In this document: one piece after another, positions 62,844 through 64,000 of the stretch | Layout: each line of letters begins with the position of its first letter | Numbering within the stretch: position 1 is the stretch's first letter | Source of the DNA: Hemerocallis citrina | Taxonomy: Eukaryota; Streptophyta; Magnoliopsida; Asparagales; Asphodelaceae | Assembly: GCA_017893485.1 (NCBI GenBank) | Contig: CM030358.1 | Span: forward strand, 257,298,477 to 257,362,476 | Length of the DNA: 64,000 nt | Reading direction: 5' to 3' | The notes under the pieces: generated by a model | Databases searched by the model: none | Told to the model about the DNA's origin: nothing | The model's input: only the letters and a program-made list of their open reading frames with translations | Made by a program: the position numbers and the translations under genes

Positions 62844-64000
62844 TGTTGTTGGAAATCTAGTACCTAAATTAATAGATAAACTAGACACAAATTATAAAAA
62901 CCTCGCAAGTGCACGAATCGAATCGTAGTAATAGCAAGGGTCGATCCCACAGAGATTGTAGACTTCAACTTACTAATCAATAAAACTAATAATAAAAATG
63001 AATAAAAGTTGTCATAATATTCTAAAAGAACTAAAAGATTAAAACTAAGATGAGAAGTATTGAATCACAAATATCTCTTGAATAGTTGGGTTGTTGATCT
63101 CCACCAATAGTTAGTAATGCTAAGTCACCTTCTGAATTTACTTCCAATTACTCATGTTGTTCACTTCAAGGGCATGGTGTCTACTCCTTAAAGTATTGTT
63201 TCCCTAAGCCAAGAATTAGGCATGGTATCTACTCTAATTCGTTTCTTTCATCAAGTAGTCAGCCTAGTATTTACTAAGTTGTTCTTAAAGAAAACATAAG
63301 ATCAGTGGAAACGAACAAACACTTAAAGTTCTAGGAACTGGTATCAGATCTAGGTCCTCTAAGTTGATTGAACCAAGAACCCCTAAAGATTCCTTTGTTA
63401 CAAATTATGGGCACGAGATTCGGTCGTCTCAATATGCTTCATATAACAGATTTAGATAAATGATAACATAAACTTGATATTCTCACGTGCTGTATGTCAG
63501 TCGACTGGCTCTCACCTCAGTCGACTGCTCTCAGACTTCAAGATCCAAGTTTGATGATCATTAATCTATGTCAATTCAACCAGATTCAATCAATAAGTAA
63601 TTAGAAGATCTCAGAAGAATATAGCACTACATAACTATGGTTTCGATCTACCCAACTATGAAATTAGTTCCACATAATAATACTTTTATTGCTTAACAAG
63701 TTCAAATACATGATCAACATAAAAGAATAAAGAGAGAAGAAGAAATAAACTAATGGATTCCGGCAATATGGTCGACTGTCTGTCACACAGTCGACTGCCT
63801 TCTGGTTGCTGGATCTTCTCTCTCCTTCCTCGATGATGATGGAGTGATGCACTGGTTGACTTGATGGTTGGGAACTTTGTGATTAAGTTGCGTCTCAGAG
63901 ATATCTCTAATTATTCTGATCTGATGATCTCTCCTGATATTTATAGAGTACGGCTGAGAATTAGGGTTTTCCCTCTTTCAGCAAAAACCTTCTTTATTTG
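62844..64000. other. Unidentified sequence, possible start of another LTR element
   Basis: It begins TGTTGTTGGAAATC abruptly at the end of the Tat repeat array. It has 'CGCAAGTGCACGAATCG' and 'AAGGGTCGATCCCACAGAGA' near 62907-62960, motifs I associate with plant LTR-element ends but cannot assign. Further on are four GTCGACTG motifs (63499, 63519, 63772, 63792) like those in the solo LTR at 5504-6946. No domain-bearing ORF was found. The right end lies outside the window. Confidence 0.35.

Overview
The window looks like repeat-dense, intron-containing nuclear DNA of a flowering plant. It holds plant-type Ty3/Gypsy Tat and Ty1/Copia retrotransposons, hAT elements, Helitron-like and MULE-like sequence, and broken plant gene fragments that keep GT-AG introns. 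I found no intact host gene, rRNA, tRNA or CRISPR array. The species cannot be named from this sequence.

Layout. 1-956 is the 5' end of a Tat element on the minus strand (gag start, PBS, LTR). 1334-7202 is a degraded hAT element with 8-bp target duplications; it carries a small Helitron and a SIRE/Maximus-type solo LTR. 7438-11651 holds broken fragments of three plant genes in mixed orientation: a PRP43-type DEAH helicase exon, four PRP40A exons and two exons of an ALA-type P4-ATPase. 13749-39522 is a nest. A PIF/Harbinger-like non-autonomous element with six copies of a 21-nt palindrome was split by a 3.7-kb solo LTR (TSD TCGGA), which was in turn split by a 21.3-kb Tat composite (15236-36498, TSD ATAGT). 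40229-41433 is an inverted-repeat element split by a hAT MITE. 43350-47877 is a Copia element (TSD GTCCA). 47896-49060 is a MULE-like remnant. 50374-62843 is a second, decayed Tat element on the plus strand, cut off by unidentified sequence at 62844-64000.

The Tat composite is the most notable structure. It has three LTRs and two internal regions inside one target duplication. The right unit (22814-35820) encodes an uninterrupted 1908-codon Gag-PR-RT-RNaseH-aRNaseH-INT polyprotein. The left unit (15914-22153) keeps only the LTR, PBS, a gag N-terminus and large tandem arrays. The outer LTRs are nearly identical. The middle LTR matches them in its R-U5 half and diverges in U3, as expected if two element RNAs recombined and the product was copied by reverse transcription as one unit.

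Both Tat elements (15236-36498 and 50374-62843) carry an antisense multi-exon gene between pol and the 3' LTR. In the first it reads as an intact three-exon, 686-aa protein: a PF04195-like domain, a basic patch, a coiled coil and an acidic tail. In the second it is decayed, but the same exon order, the same start motif and a short conserved 3'-UTR hairpin are visible. In both elements the antisense locus is bracketed by direct copies of a tandem-repeat monomer.
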